64,000 nt of DNA from Leguminivora glycinivorella (GCF_023078275.1 NC_062983.1:55001-119000), one strand, 5' to 3'; shown: positions 32,764 through 47,200, counted from the first letter of the stretch. Numbers and translations: made by a program. Notes: generated by a model from the sequence alone, not told the origin.

Positions 32764-35700
32764 TAGTTAATAAAATTATTTGATAAAATCCGTCCCTATC
32801 CGTCTATCAAATTAAAAAAAAAAACACTTTATATTTCTTAGACAACGACTCCATGGTCTCTTATTTCTTGTTTTTATTGCTTTAACTGCAAATTTGTCGT
32901 TATTATTGGAGGTTTTGAATAAAAAATCCCTGACACTGGCTGTCCTCAAGTATTTCTAAGAAAATACCTCACAGTGAAGGGAAAAATCCTTGTATTATGG
33001 CAACCCTACACACAACCGACACGGAGGTGTCATGTGAATATAGGGATGAGTGGACTTTCTTGGAACGAAATATCATTTGATACACTAGGCCAGGTATATC
33101 AATCGCTTTTTGCGTGAGGAAACCGGACTAAATCCAATAAGACCTTGTTTACTCCCTGGAATGGAAAATCGGAAGGAATTGTGCCCATTCTTGGGATTAG
33201 GTTACCACCAGCTATTTCACGAGTCTCACCGACTTTCGAATAAACATGATAACAACGCCAGTAACCAACAGGCTCTCAAGTCTCAACTTGAGTCTCAAGT
33301 GAGCCTGTTGTGTGACGATGATCATCAGCATCAATCAATCGAAACGATAATAGACACGAGAGACTAGCTACGACTATGGTGCAAAATTTAGTAATTGGGC
33401 ATTACTTATAATTATCGAACATGCAAGGATAATCTAATAATTATGTAACATGTTTAAAATAAGCCACCCGTTTAGAGGTATAATTTTGTGCGAGTAAAAT
33501 ATCGTAGAATGGAGAGCTGTTTAGTGTTTGAGAGTGTAGTGCGGCTGCGGGTGGTCCTGGGTAATGTTTAGTCAGTGGCCGCCTCAGCGTAGCCGGTGTC
33601 TGCCGGTGCCACCTTCACACCACACACCACACCACACACACAGCTAGGGTCACACAACACAACACACCTCGCACTTCACAAAAACTCTGTTTACAGCGCC
33701 CGGCTTTATTACTTACCCCGAGCACCCCCGAGTTCGAGATGCTACGAATATTCGGCAACTACATATTTGGTATTCCGAGTATTCGTCCACTGCGCCGGCA
33801 GCGAATTTAACAACGTTTTTTTTTAAAAGCACAATACAATATAACCGTTCTTTTAGGCATTCGTTGTTTTCAACATTTTCAAATTATTTTATTTTCATCA
33901 TAAGTTTAGATTAGGTAATTAATTTTAGTTTAGTTTACCTTTTTTAACGACTACCTAGTTTAGAATAGTTTTAATTCATTTGTTATTTTTAATTGTATTA
34001 CATTTAATGGTTCTACTGTAATTTCAGCTTTCTTTCGGTGGCAAATCCCAGCAAATTTCTTTCGGTGGCAAACAGTTTTCACAGGAATTGTGACGTAGGT
34101 ACAAAAAGTATGAATGTTTCGCCACCGCATAAATTCAGTATTCGGTCGAGAGGAGTGGAATATTCGGTATTCGGCCAAACCCATTATTCAGGGCATCTCT
34201 ATAATCTCCATAGTCGAATATCGAAATCTCACTCCAGCGCTCGGTTTAAAATGGAGTCGTTAAATGATTGTGCCGCGGAGCGTCGCGTCGAGCGCAGATG
34301 TAATCTCCGCTCCGACGGAAACATGATCGACCGAACGTTTTTTAGCGACGTATACTTACATTTTGTGTTTCTCTTATCTTATCCGATATTTGATGAGAAA
34401 ATTGACAACGTGTTCAATGAAAGGTAACTTCGTGTTACGATCGCGCGCCTCGGGGTCTGTGATGATAAAATCACAGACTTCATGCCTTTATTCGACCATT
34501 TGCTATTCTATATTCTAAATAGAGGAAATGCGAGCCGTGTGGTTACGGCTTACGGGTTTTAAGGCTGTAATGATAACATCACGAACGCGGGTTCTATTCC
34601 GGACGAGCCTTGAGCAGTGAGCATATATTGCATACGCGGGTCACAGTGTAAGGTCAAGGGCAGCTCTAACAATATAAACGTCGCGTCGCGTATGGATATT
34701 AGCACGGCCCGTACATGCTCGCGTGTGTCCAGGTATGTACGTGTATGTGCTGTATCTTTAGTTTTATGACTCCATCACGAATTGGCAATTTAACACAGTA
34801 ATACGGGTCTACGGGTAGGTACCAGACACAGACGTAAACCACAGAATCTATAAGTACAAGTACGTAAACTTGAAATCGTGACTATCCTTTTCAGACTGAT
34901 TGAATAACAGTTATGTTTGACACGCGTCCCGTTTTTGTATCTTCTTCATCTTCTCAAGAATGTGGGTCAGATAAAATATTATATAATATACCTAGGTATA
35001 TCTATAGATACTCACTCATAACCGTGCGACAAACCGATGCGGAAGACATAACTCAAACTCTCAATTGCTCTCATCGTGGGACCGGGGGCGGGGCACCGTG
35101 CACCGGGCCCGTCCGTCGCGCGTCTTGTTGTCATCAAATACATCGGAGAGGCCAAAACACTCACAAATATTTAGACACGCCCGTATTGTTTTCGTCAATG
35201 CGTTAGAAAGTGTGTGCAGATACTTTTGAGCACCTCGACAGCGCCGATATTACATGATTGATGGTGACTGTACGACGATCCCCCGACCTCGACCGAATCG
35301 TGCTGGCGGCTCCTTGACGACCCTCGAGGGAGTCGAGGGACACACGAAGGTGGCAGCGCAGCGCTCAGCCTTCTCAGCAGATTGATAGCAGTGCAGTAAC
35401 TGTAACAGCTCAATAGGGACAGTTGTAGAACACCATTCGAAAGTCAGTCTTATTTATAGAAAATAGAATTACACATCGCGAATCGCCTGTTTGATAAGGG
35501 TTGACCTAGAGACATATGAGTATGTGTGTGGGTGTGTAGGACATTAATCACGGATGGTATCGGCGACATCTCGCCGTGATCGTGCCGCCTCGCTGTCGGA
35601 GGTGAGGCTGGGCGCCGCCGGTGCCGGCTGCCGGCGCTAGCTTAGCCATACCCAAGAAAGACGAGATTATTTTTCGCCGAGTTGGAAGCACGTCACAAAA

Positions 35701-38700
35701 AATGACAATATTCTCGCTAACTTTTACCCAATATCTATGGAGTTGCCCAAGAATAGTCATGTTTTTACATCATGTGCAATAATTTTAAGTGATAAAGAAT
35801 TGTAATTTCGTTTAGTTGGTCAAGATACTGTGCCAGCTTTTAATCGTCTGCACTGCAGTGGGCGCTTAAATATTCTGCTATATTCAGTTTTTCAGCGTTA
35901 AAAGGCAGTGTTGCTTTTAGCCTGTATTCCGTAGCGAGTTTCGGTCAGGTTTCGGAGCGCATTAGCCGCCCGACGGGCGACGGCGGTCACGTCCACGTCA
36001 CGTCGTTTAGCGTGTATTCGCACCCCGCTACGGATGTCATTTGTGTTCTATTGCTATTCATTAGAATCGGGCTCCCGAGGCCAGGTAACGTGGTCCACGG
36101 GGCGGTGTCCCCGCCGCGCCGCCGCCGAGACGATCCGAGTGAACCGCTTACGGAGAGAGGCAGTGTTCATTGAGAGCTACTTAAATAGATACCTTTTCGC
36201 AAAGTGCTTTGTTGTATCTCTCATTTTAATTTTCATTATGAATTCAGTCCAACATTTCCAGGCCTTCATAGCGTTGCCGTTGGAGGAAAAAAAGGTTTGA
36301 AACGGATTGTCAGTATTACAGACCACCTACAGCCACCTATTTTCACTAAGTTGTAGTATTTGTAAAGATAAGTATGACTTGTAGAGCTTAGCCCAGGGGC
36401 TAAGATAAGTATGACTTGTAGAGCTTAGCACAGCTATAGCAGTTACATAGCTTCGTCCCTCTCTCTCAACCTAAACTGAACGGCTTTAGCACGTCATGGT
36501 AACCCCCCTGATATCTTTTTGTATCTACTTAGCACCATACGCTTGCTAGAGTTCCCAGTGATCCTAGTTTAACTTGGACACGCGTGCACGGGACACGCTC
36601 TCATTCGTCATGCGAACACAATGCGTCCCCCTCAATGCAGGCATCTAGCTGAATATTGTGTCGCCGAGCCTCTGTCTCCCAGCCTACAGACAGCGGACTA
36701 CCCTCGTCACGACTATCAAAACAACCTACGAGTTTTTACACTATTGTCTCTCTGCAGCGCAAGCATTATCTATGTGGACCATCGGTGGACTCTAATATCT
36801 TTGCAATAAGACCAACAAATTCTCAGTTAAAAGTGTGGACGATATAGTCCCAAAAGTAGCTGCAGTTTTCCATCCAAACTCTATTTCAACGTGGTAAGGC
36901 TTATGTTTCTTGGTTAGTTTGATAAGCGAGTGTGGGCTTGAAGAGACAGCTGACCAGTTACGATTCTTATAGCGATGTGATAAGGTCCATTCATATCAGT
37001 CATGTGTTCAATTTGTCACGCTACAATGATAAGGTAAGCGTCGCGTAAGGCGTAAGGCGAGTTAGCGGAGTAAAGGCGGACACTGACGAGCGATGATAAA
37101 AACATTAGTCAAACGCTGTTCCGCTATAGACGCTATAGTGCTATTCATATTATTCATTATATCATTACATTCCAAACCTCAAAACTCATATTAAGTAGTG
37201 TAAATCAGACCTGTATGTTTGTCTTCTGTCCTCGCGACCTCCTAAACCGGTGCATAAACAAATGTAACCTACAGCCAACTGAGTTTACCACACCTCGCGT
37301 GTAAGAGATTCCCTACCGAGTGATCCCTTAGCAACATTAATATACTATCCATAATGCATTCACCTTTCTTAAACTGTATTGCAAAGAGAATACGACCGAC
37401 GAAAGATCCGTCAAGAGCATCTGGTGTTACGGACATGTGACGACAGACGGCGATGGAGTGCGAACTATAAACGGAGTCGGGTGGTTTACTTGTAACCGGC
37501 CCATTTCACTTTATGGCGACGGATAAGCAATGTGTTTTGAAGGTTTTACTAACAAAGATCTCCATATGCCTTTTGGTGCGCAGCTGGTTGCAAGAATCAT
37601 AAACGCAAAAATACTATAAGATTTGCGAATTGCAACAAAGTGACATGAGGATGATGTGGCTGACAGAGAATCGATACAAAAGTGTCAAGAAGCGAAATAC
37701 AACCCCTATGCATTGCCTTTCCGATGTTGTAGATATCCATGGGAGACGGAGGTAGCTTGCTATCAGATCGGCCTGACTGAACAGCTCACAAAGCTCATCA
37801 AGCATCTTCTGGATTTCAATTTCATACATTCATTTATAATCTCTCGTGCATGTGCAACCTTAGCTGTAACCTACTCAACGAATACGTCAAATTTATTGAA
37901 ACAGAAATGGGGAAATAGTGTAGCCGGTAAATAAACACCCCCGTTAGAGGGAGGGTGAGGGGGGAAGGGTATAACAAGTTTAGTTGAGCCCGCCTTGTGA
38001 TTGCGAGCCGCTCGAGTGGTTCGGCGCGGCGGTCGGCGGAGCCCCGCGCGGCAACTCGAGAACATGACTCATATCGTGTGACGGCGGCTACTTGTCTTAC
38101 CCGTTCCCTGGCCTGGCAGTGGCGGGGACCAAGCAGATCTTAACCGACTTTTATAATATGTGTTACACTCTTGTTATCGCGTTTCAAATTTGCTTTAGGT
38201 ACACACACAAAATTGAATATGTATTTACTTAATTTACAAATTGACTAGTGTAGAGCTTGTCGCTGAAACTCTTAGGTTAATGTAACATGGTTTTATACGT
38301 CAGAAAAAGCTGTAGACGCTGTATCACCTTGCTTGTCGTTCTTCACTCTCATTTTGTGTGGAATAGTGTGTTAATAAGATAAGGATGGAATGCAAGGTGT
38401 TATGTTTGATCGGAGTAGAGATTTTCACGTATACGGGCTTACTTAGAGCACACACAGCTCTTTTCGAATAATTCGTTAACAAAACCATTTTGTTGTTATT
38501 CTTTATCTAGAAACGGCTCGGCAGGCAGTGCGGCCTGTGCCCAGCGGGCATCCTGTATAAATACACGAGTCAACACACAATAGCAAAAAATCGTGTCCAG
38601 ACTTTAGATAGGCGGCATACGACGGGCAGAGCGGAGCGGAGAGGAGGTGCATGTAAATTGTGAAGAAATGCGCACGATGCAACATACATACATACATACA

Positions 38701-38799
38701 TACATCCGCAGCGCCGTGTTTTAATAACAATCTGGGCGACCGCTTCTATTTTATTATATCACGTCTTTAGATAAAAAAACTCATATTAATACAAAAAAA

Positions 38800-39140
38800 A
38801 ACTATGTCAGGCAGGGATTTGAAACCCCGACACCCGCGATGTGCGAGCACTGCGAAAATTAGAGCTACGCTCAGCCGCTGCGCGGTCAGCGAAATTAACG
38901 ACCATAATTATTTTGCGTTTCCTAACGCGAAATTTAACTCATGTAAACTCGAACATTCGCGTTTTCCGGGATCTAAGGCTAAGCTAGATCGACTTTTTAC
39001 CCCCGAAAACCCCATCATAACAAATTTCAGCGAAATCGTTAGAGCGGCTTCCGAGATCGTCGGTATATAAACATATATTTATAGATATAAATTATTATTT
39101 ATATGTTATTATTTGTATATAGAATTGCTCGTTTAAAGGT
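38800..39140 (-). repeat. tRNA-like repeat with LINE-type tail
   Basis: On the minus strand, GCAGCGGCTGAGCGTAGCTC and GGGGTTTCAAATCCCTGCC sit at A-box/B-box spacing. Next to them is a conserved repeat block (CCCCGAAAACCCCATCATAA on the plus strand). It looks like a degraded tRNA-derived repeat, not a working tRNA, because the B box has an extra base. Confidence 0.4.
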
Positions 39141-40233
39141 ATAAGATAGATTCCTATCAGCCGGCTAAATATCGTGGCCTAACTAAACTACCACCGCAGA
39201 AGAACAGAAGACGTAATCATAATCATATAACTAAACCATCCTTCTGGGGGACGCATTACATACCTACCTTATTAATATAAACCTAATACTTAATCATTTT
39301 CATTGGCGAGTTATTAAGAGTGGTCTCCATTTGTGACGGTGTTTGGTAAAAGGTCCCACTTTGTCGCTTACCATAAAGATGAGATTTGCTTGTATATTTA
39401 GGTATATAAATAAACTGACAAAACGGCTTTATAGCAATCGACAAAGTGGAGCGTTTTACTAATTACGCTAAGTACACTACAGTAGGTTTCGAGTACCGAG
39501 TCTCGATCATAAACCAAATGGAAGATCGTACGTACTAGTATATAACACGTTGACAGGATCCTGATATATCGACACCATTTCCCGTGTTGCAGTAATACCT
39601 ACTCGCAGGCCGTGAGTCACAGCACTCGTCTCGTGGTTGGTTCACCGTTGGTAGGCTGTGTGCCGTTGTAAGAAGGTTCATGTGAGTGAACTATAACAGT
39701 GTTGAAGATTGAACCTCGACAAGTCGGCATTGATCATTTTGATGTATTGTCGATATTTTCCTTCGGAATTGAGTACCAATGCTAGTTGCAATAGCAAGTT
39801 ATGTATCCTGAAAAAGCATTACTTATTTTTTGAATGGTGGATCCTCATAATCATGTGACTGACAGATTGTAAATGTGCCGCAGGAAGAGTAAAAATAAAA
39901 CCCTTATTAAATTCACATTCCTAATGGGTTGCGGTTGTTGTTCTCTGACGTCTTCGGAGACTCATTCAGACGGATTTATCTTGATCACGATGAGCATGCG
40001 CGGCGTCCGATATCCCACGATAAGGGTATCCCATTCCCATTCCGTTTGCTGAGGTACTTTATCGATCTTTTTTGCGTCACGCCTGTTTTTTAAACCAGAA
40101 CCTATGGTTCGATTCGATCTGTAAACGCCATTTAAATAAGATTAGCCGACTAGTACCTCACGCCCTTCATGATTTGAATCTACATTAGATTGTTAATGCT
40201 GCCGTTGGTTTGTCAAAATTATAAAGTTTCACT

Positions 40234-40450
40234 ACCGTCAAATGGGGTGAATAGGGATGCCGGGGTGAATAGGAGCGAGGCTTCAAATGTGATTTGCCCT
40301 CCAATTTCTTTAAAAATACTAGAGGAATTGTATCATTCAATTGTCATGATACACTTTGTGTAAGTAGATATTTAGTAAATGTCTGGTAAATCACATTTTA
40401 AGCCTCGTCCCTACTCACCCCAGCGTGCCTATTCTCCCCATTTGGCTGTA
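40234..40450. mobile_element. MITE with about 60-bp inverted repeats
   Basis: Ends TACCGTCAAATGGGGTGAAT and, in complement, ATACAGCCAAATGGGGAGAA. Similarity continues to AAATGTGATTT on both sides. 217 bases, no coding capacity. Confidence 0.8.
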
Positions 40451-41108
40451 TCTTCGTGGCAAGATGGATTTGCCAATTAGTTTGTTCATGAGAAAAAGGC
40501 GGAAATGGTAATTCCAGGTTTAGATAACGTGACAAGGCAATGCGATTTTCGTGGTGAGGTTTCATGGTGATAGTAATGATCAGATCAGATCGGAATGGAG
40601 GCTCGATCGGGCCCGCGCGGGCCGCGATAACCGTCTGCCTCCGGCCGGGCCCGGGCCCGGGGGGCTATCGGCATCGCGACCTTTGCTACATTGTTGCTAA
40701 TAATCTCCAGGCTAACCACCTAACGACAAAGCCCGTTTTGTAAGCGCAGACGCAGAGTTACAACCTAAGCGATGTTTATGTGGAGATAGGATAGTCAGCA
40801 TAGATATATAAATGTATTGTGTCAGCCAAGTTTTACGGTATGTTTGGCGCTTTGGCTGTCATTTGATTCTGTCAATTCCTATAGTCAATGTTGTATACAT
40901 GATGTTTATGTTGGACAGCGGGACGTAAGGCAGCGCCACTTAGGTCGTCTGATTGTTTAATTGCAAATTAATGTGACATGTTTTTTTTTAGTAGTTATCT
41001 ACTTTTAGTTTAAGCCTGCATCACTCGGACCTCTCTCCACCAAAAAATACGAACTCTCCCAGAGATAATTTCAAAGCTAAATGTATGAAACAGTGCAGCT
41101 TTGGCTCT

Positions 41109-41236
41109 AGTGTGTTTTCACATCATCCGATCCGATATCCTATACATCGCCGCCGCATCATACGCCGCCATCTTTGATTTTTGCTTTGAAGTCATTCCTA
41201 CATCCGATATCGGATCGGATAATGTGAAAACGCACT
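41109..41236. mobile_element. GTGCGTTTT mini-MITE, copy
   Basis: About 128 bases, ends AGTGTGTTTTCACATCATCC and GATAATGTGAAAACGCACT, with CGCCGCCATCTTTGATTTTT inside. No frame. Confidence 0.75.
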
Positions 41237-41570
41237 TATGCAGCAGGATTGCCGGTGACTGTTAAAGTGTTAACGGCCTTTATACGAGAGCTCTAAGCGG
41301 GTCGGGCGGTCGGTGCCGTGAGTGCAGTGCACCGCTCCGCGGCGGCGGCGGCGGCGGCGGCGGCGCAGCGGCGGCGGATGCGGCGCACCGCACGCGACTA
41401 ATGCATAATATAATGCAATCATGGACACCGCCCCGATCGGTTGTAGAGATCAAATAAGGATGAGATTGCTCACTCCATGTATCAGTTTGATCAAAACCAA
41501 TTTATTTTCCGGCACCCAGTAGCGAATTACAGATATCATCAGTAGGTACCTAGGTTACTTTGACACTATA

Positions 41571-41831
41571 CAGAGTGTAACAAAAATGGTGGTGATCCGT
41601 TTAAGGGCGTACTCAGTATCGTATTCTTATCAGGAAAAAGTAGAAGAAAATTTTTTTTTCGCTAAAAAAATTTTCACTTTTGTATGAGCCGGGCCGCGCG
41701 AATCGGTCGAATCTCCATACAAAGATAAAAAAATTTTTTGCGAAAAAAAATTTTTATCCTACTTTTTCCTGATGAGAATACGATACTGAATACGCCCTTA
41801 AACGGATCACCACCATTTTTGTTACACCCTG
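41571..41831. mobile_element. 261-bp MITE with TA target duplication
   Basis: Long inverted repeats start CAGAGTGTAACAAAAATGGT and CAGGGTGTAACAAAAATGGT (complement) and extend about 100 bases each. The element is flanked by TA (41569-41570 and 41832-41833), as for Tc1/mariner derivatives. Confidence 0.9.
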
Positions 41832-43505
41832 TAGTGAGTTCATAAACGTCATAAATGCGACTTTTTAAAGGTGTACATGTGTGATGAATGTGGATGTGAA
41901 GGATGTATGAGAGCTAAGTACCTACTTAGCTCTCAACAACTATATATACTAGCATTACAAGTAGATGAATTCAAAATAGAGTTCTTGTTAATTCGGCTAT
42001 GAAATTCACTGAAAATTGTTCAGTAGGTATTAGACGTTTCGTTTACCGCGACATTTTTCGTCAACAGTCCTTATCCTTACCTTAAGTATCAACTGATAAT
42101 ATTGATAAATGATATATTTACCCTGATCATTATTTGTATTCTAATATGTTACATGGTAGACATATAATAGTACTTGGAAAGACTGTAGCAAAACATTGTT
42201 TTAATACACGAACGTATTATACAATAATTGCTACTTCGGTACTCGACGCTAGATGTCGACTCTGAAATAAGTAATGGTTTTGACACTGAAACTGGTCTAT
42301 AAATAAAGTGAACACTCCGTTCTTAATCATTTATCTGGTGGTATCGTAGGACTTGTAGGGGCAGGGGCACGGCTGTTATGGTTATGGCTGTGATCACGGC
42401 TGATGGCCTCCACAATGTTGTGTTGTGGGACAGCTCGATCGGTAACCGTTGACGTGCCGTTTACAAAAACAGTTATGATTGTCTCCTGCAAGTCTTTATA
42501 TCTATCAGTACCTGCCTATTACCTGAACTCGGGACACTGGCGATTAAATACATGAAAGAGGCGCGTTTCTAGCACACAGTCTAAGCTCGTGTAGGTGAAT
42601 GCGTACTATGCTTGTACGAGTGAAATATGTAGGTAACTGTGAGGTAACCGAGAGGGGGTGGGCGGCAGCTTCAGCGGGGAGCGGGAGCTGTATACTGTGC
42701 TATTACAGTGCTTACTCAGTTTAACACGCACTTACAATACTACACCCGCGCAACAAATTACAAGTAGGTACAAGTGGCGCACATAAGTTTAGCGCTGTGG
42801 AGTAAAATGTGGAGCGGATAGCTGCGCATGGGGAATTGGGGACGATTACCCTTCAGAGACTTGTTTTTGACCACAGGACTGATGTATGCAAACTAAAGCA
42901 TGGAATCTGTGCAGAAAATAAGAGCTTGGTGATGGTGACATATTATATACGTCTCGGGTGCTAACTGATGGAGCGCGCGCGCAAGGTTAATAGCGTCGCG
43001 CGCGTCGCGTCGGTAGCTATAGCGTCTGGTCAGACAGACTGCTCTAAAATCGTGACACTTTCAAGTTTCAATGTGAAACTGCCTTTCCTGGATTCGACGT
43101 AGGATACTGTAGTACATTACGATACAAGTGCGTAAAAAAGGAAGTTTGAAACGAGTGGCGATAAATTAAAACACGACCGAAGGGAGTGTTTTAAATTAAC
43201 TTAATTGGCACTTATATTTTATCTTAACGCTTCGTGATATTAAGTAAAGAATAATAATATATTTTTCAGCACACCAATGGTAACGGCTTACTTTGATATT
43301 CGAAAACAGATAGCAAAATTTGAATTTTATCCACAAAAGTGCCATTGCATACAAATTTTAACTTGATATATTAAGCTGGCTGATAGAATTTACCTATAAA
43401 TGATGATTTTGAATCATAAATATTAAATAAATTGATGGATTTGATTTAGTTAAATGTTTTATACCTATAGTCAATATTTTGTTGGTCGTGTCGGAGTGGT
43501 AAAAA

Positions 43506-44126
43506 ATAGTTATTTGTTATACAAGGGGGCAAACTTGTATTTTAACGTCGAGTGTGGAATTGAAAAACGAGCAAGTGAAAGGATTCTATAGTTGAACCAC
43601 GAGCGAAGCGAGTGGTTCGAGAATAGAATCCTGAACTTGCGAGTTTTTTAACACATGAGAAGTAAAATACATTTGCACCCGAGTGTAACACAAAACTTTT
43701 CCCCTCACTATAGCGAGGAAACTACAACGCAAAAAATGCGTTTATCACTGCTTCCAGTAGTTCCACAGGTGGTAAATCATCTTTATTACTAGATTCACCT
43801 ACTTTTATCAATGGTAAAGCAGTTAATTTGACTTTATTCAAGGTCAAACTACTTTACCCACTAGTGGATAAAATGCGTTTTTACCCGCTGGTATTAAACG
43901 ACAAAACACGTGTTTCCGAGCTAGTGAGGGGAAAATGTGTTTTACTCGGTGGCAAAGTTTGTTTAACCTTCGTGCCTTGAAATTCTCACAACGCTCAAGA
44001 TTCCACTTTTTAAACCACTCGCTACTTATTGGAATATATATTGCAATATTGGAATCTTTCGCTTGCTCAGGTATCAACACGTGCGGTTAAACAACTACTT
44101 TGCCCCCTTGTAAAACAAATAACTAT
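43506..44126. mobile_element. 621-bp MITE with 28-bp inverted repeats
   Basis: Ends ATAGTTATTTGTTATACAAG and, in complement, ATAGTTATTTGTTTTACAAG, both followed by GGGGGCAAA. It contains a palindromic CCACGAGCGAAGCGAGTGG. A 78-codon minus-strand frame inside is part of the repeat, not a gene. It lies just beyond the 3' end of the P-type gene. Confidence 0.85.
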
Positions 44127-44194
44127 TTCAAGTCATACCCTTTAATCAACATTAATAAGTAAATAACGTACTTATAACAAATCAAATAACAGCA

Positions 44195-44200
44195 TTTATT
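44195..44200 (-). terminator. AATAAA polyadenylation signal of the P-type gene
   Basis: AATAAA on the minus strand about 30 bases after the stop codon at 44230. It is the first such signal downstream and fits the usual spacing. Confidence 0.6.
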
Positions 44201-44229
44201 TTTACAGAAAACAGGTCAGTCATTTCGTT

Positions 44230-47200
44230 TTAAAGTAGAAGATTAATTAGAAGATCAGTGTCACCGTTTTTGAAATACTTTTGGTGATGCCTCAGGATGC
44301 CGTAGAGCCGGAGCCGGAAGAACAGCCTCTTGAGGTGGTGGAGCGGGAAGCAGGCGCACGGCGGCGCGCACTCCAGCACGTGCACGTCCAGCAGCAGCTC
44401 GCGCACCAGGCCCCCCACCCCCGCACCCGCCCCCTCCCGCAGCGCGCCCGTCAGCGACAAGTCCAAGTCCGCCACCAGCTGCAGGAAGTCGGGCTCCGGC
44501 GGAGCTTTCAGATATTCAACGGCGAGAGCACAATCGCCGTGGACTCGCGAAGCCGCGCGGAGCAAATGCTTTGCTATAGACCAGAGATTGTGCTTCTTCA
44601 GCGGCAGACGACGGTAGTCAATTGGTTTTACAGGTAGATCATCGTCTATCTCCATAGGATCGCTTCGAGTACCGATAGGAGCATCACTTACGACTCGTGC
44701 CAGTAAACCGTTTAAATCTACGCTTCTCTGGGAGCTCAGTGGCTGCAGCATTTCATGAAAGAACTTCTTCTTGAAAGCTCTTAATATCTGCTGGCAGCTC
44801 GGGAGCCCCGAGCGGACCGCGCGCCGCGCGCTCTCAGCCACGCTGTCGTCCAAATGTAAGTTGCGCGTCAGCAGGAACGGTCGCAGCGGCTGCAAGTCCT
44901 TTTGCAGCATCAGCGCGGCCTCGATCGTCACCCGCCAGCTCTCAGAGAGCTTCATAGTTGCGGCTTCATTGTAACCCAATTTATTTTCCAACCTTAACGA
45001 TTTGAATAACGTCTTCATATATGTGAGGTAACCGACCTGATTCGAATCTTGCGACAGTCCCTTTTGAAATTCCGAATTGGTTTTGATCGTGGAAGAGTTG
45101 AGGAGGTCGTAGAGGTTGTTGATTTTGATAATGAAGGCGGCGGTGGCCCGGGCGCTGTCGCCGAGGCGGCCCTGCTCGGCGCGGTCCGTCAGCGCCGCGG
45201 CCAGCGCGCGCGACAGGAGGCGCGCGGCTCGCTGAGGCCTCATCTTACACATCGTTTCAGGTTTCATGCTTGCCTCCGTCAAACTAGGTGTCAACGTCAA
45301 AGCCTTATTTTTTTCCATCTTTCTGTAGTTCACTATATCGCTCCACGTTGCCTTCGTCTTATCGAAATAAAAATCGTAGCTCATAAACTCAATAAGCAAC
45401 TTCTTCATCAAGCGCGGAGGGTCGTAGAGGAAGTAGATCTTGGTATCGCCATTGAAGAAGAAGGGCTCTGCGGGCGTGACTTGCCGGCAGGGAGGTGCCG
45501 TAGGGTCGACAACCAGCGCCTTCACCTTCAGCCCAATGGTGTAAAGGCGGTTCATGATATTGTCGATCCAGGTGTTGAACGCCCCGTCGTCGTCTCCCCC
45601 GAGGTAGCCGATAGCCACAGGTTGCGTCCAGTTAGTTAACAGTCCTCTCGCGGTTACTACCACCCCACGAGTGGCCACCCATGGTTTCTGCGTGCCGCCA
45701 ACTTCATGCAATCCGACAATCCTATCGAAAGTTATGTTGTAATATACTAGCGGTCTCACGTCTACATAACATACGCTGAGAGTACATTGTTTCTCTAATT
45801 CGGTCATTTGATCAACCCTAGTTTGTAGGAAGCTGGATGCAGTGTTGAAATCAGGTAACTGTGGTGCGCAGTGGCGATGTAGCGCGCGCACGGGCGGGAG
45901 TCCCAGTGACGCTTGGAGGAGCTGGTACGCCTGGGGGTTGGAGTGGAGCAACTTGACACAAAGGTCGTTCCCCCGGGCCGCCTGCAGCCGAGCTACGAGC
46001 TTGACGAACGCCGCGGTGCGCGGCGCCAAGTGCCTGTCGCATTCGGAAAACAATCCTTCAAGTGCGGGCAGCGCGACTAGGTTTGGTCGCTGAGAAACCT
46101 TCTTCTTTTTCTTCTTCTTGGGCTTTGGTTTAGGCGTTTGTTCGATGTATTCACAAACTTCAAGCGTGCTCTTAACCAACGTCTTCCCCTTTATCTGTGA
46201 AAATAAAAACCATAATAATTATGTGTATGCACTATATGTATAACTTTATATATTTTGCCAAACGATTATTCTTGGTTGCTGGTTTACGTTGGATGGTTGG
46301 TATAAATATAACACTAAATATTTCATCATCTAGCACGAACAGCGTGGGCACGCTTCTGTGACGGCGGATGCCTTTGGCGATGACTTGCACTCATGTCACT
46401 CAACACAGATCATTACCTGCTGCTGTATGAGCACGCTTGCACTATCTACTTGGTCCAGGATACAGCAGAATCAGCGCCGGCAGCGCGCTCGTTTGAGCAA
46501 CCTTCGTCGCTGGATGTTTGGAGTCGATGAAGCACTCGTCTTGTCACTCGAGTGCTGCACGACTGATTACCTGGTGCTGTAAGGCAAGGTCTGCGTCATC
46601 AGCGACCTGCACGTAGGGCCCGCGGTGGGGCAGCCGCAGCGCCGGCACCGCGCTCCTGCGCAGCCGCCGCCGCTGGAAGTTGGCCTTGCTGTTGATGTCC
46701 TCCGGGGGGAAGTGCAGCTCGCACACGCGGTATGGGCGACACGCTCCCGTCCGCCTGGACGATGTTCGGCCGCCGGATCTTCTCCGCCCATAGCTTTATC
46801 CTAGGAAATTAATATGAGTACAGTCAGTAATATCATCCAAAGTAGGGGAGAGAGCCCTGTTCCTCGCCTTGTTATTGCCTGTTTGCCCCTCCTAACCATA
46901 CGCAGGCTGGTCCCGATTTCAAAAATAATTGATTTGTCTAGTAATTTGGATGTTTAGATTATTGCAACCCGATAAGAAATCTGAATTCAAAGGTTTATTA
47001 TATTTTGCTTTTTAGTTTCTCCGTGTTTTCTAACGCCCTTATTTTTGAAAGCGGTTTTTTTTAAACGTTTGTTTATTTCTTGATTTTTAGTGGTTCCTAA
47101 GGAACTTCCTATTGATATTATATATATCAGTCCGAAATCCGAATATGTGTACAGTAGTGAAAGAATTATCCTTTAACTCTTAACCATTGAGGAGTTGACC

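Larger units (their letters stand above)
31161..40233. other. Gene-poor region with scattered repeats
   Basis: No supported gene. It holds a mini-MITE at 32647-32763 and a decayed LINE-like stretch at 33112-33210 (GTGAGGAAACCGGACTAAAT). A 37-bp tandem duplication lies from 36365 (AAGATAAGTATGACTTGTAG twice) and a CATA run at 38688-38704. GC-rich islands lie near 31610-31700, 32520-32640, 35080-35130 and 35935-36150. An open frame of 159 codons on the minus strand (32467-31988) is near what chance allows. Confidence 0.4.
40451..43505. other. Intergenic region with GC-rich islands and two MITEs
   Basis: No supported gene. 40600-40680 is extremely GC-rich (GGGCCCGGGCCCGGGG). A GGC trinucleotide run lies at about 41338-41366. 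MITEs are listed separately. The GC-rich stretch at 42955-43010 has alternating CG words. Nothing else recognised. Confidence 0.4.

Noticed and set aside
43844..44080. 78-codon minus-strand frame
   Set aside because: It lies wholly within a 621-bp inverted-repeat element.
45049..45639. 196-codon plus-strand frame
   Set aside because: Shadow of the P-type transposase exon on the opposite strand, in GC-rich codons.
46544..46791. Independent small genes upstream of the transposase exon
   Set aside because: They are the two frames of one THAP exon, joined by splice sites to exons at 50345 and 46194 and separated by a one-base frame change.
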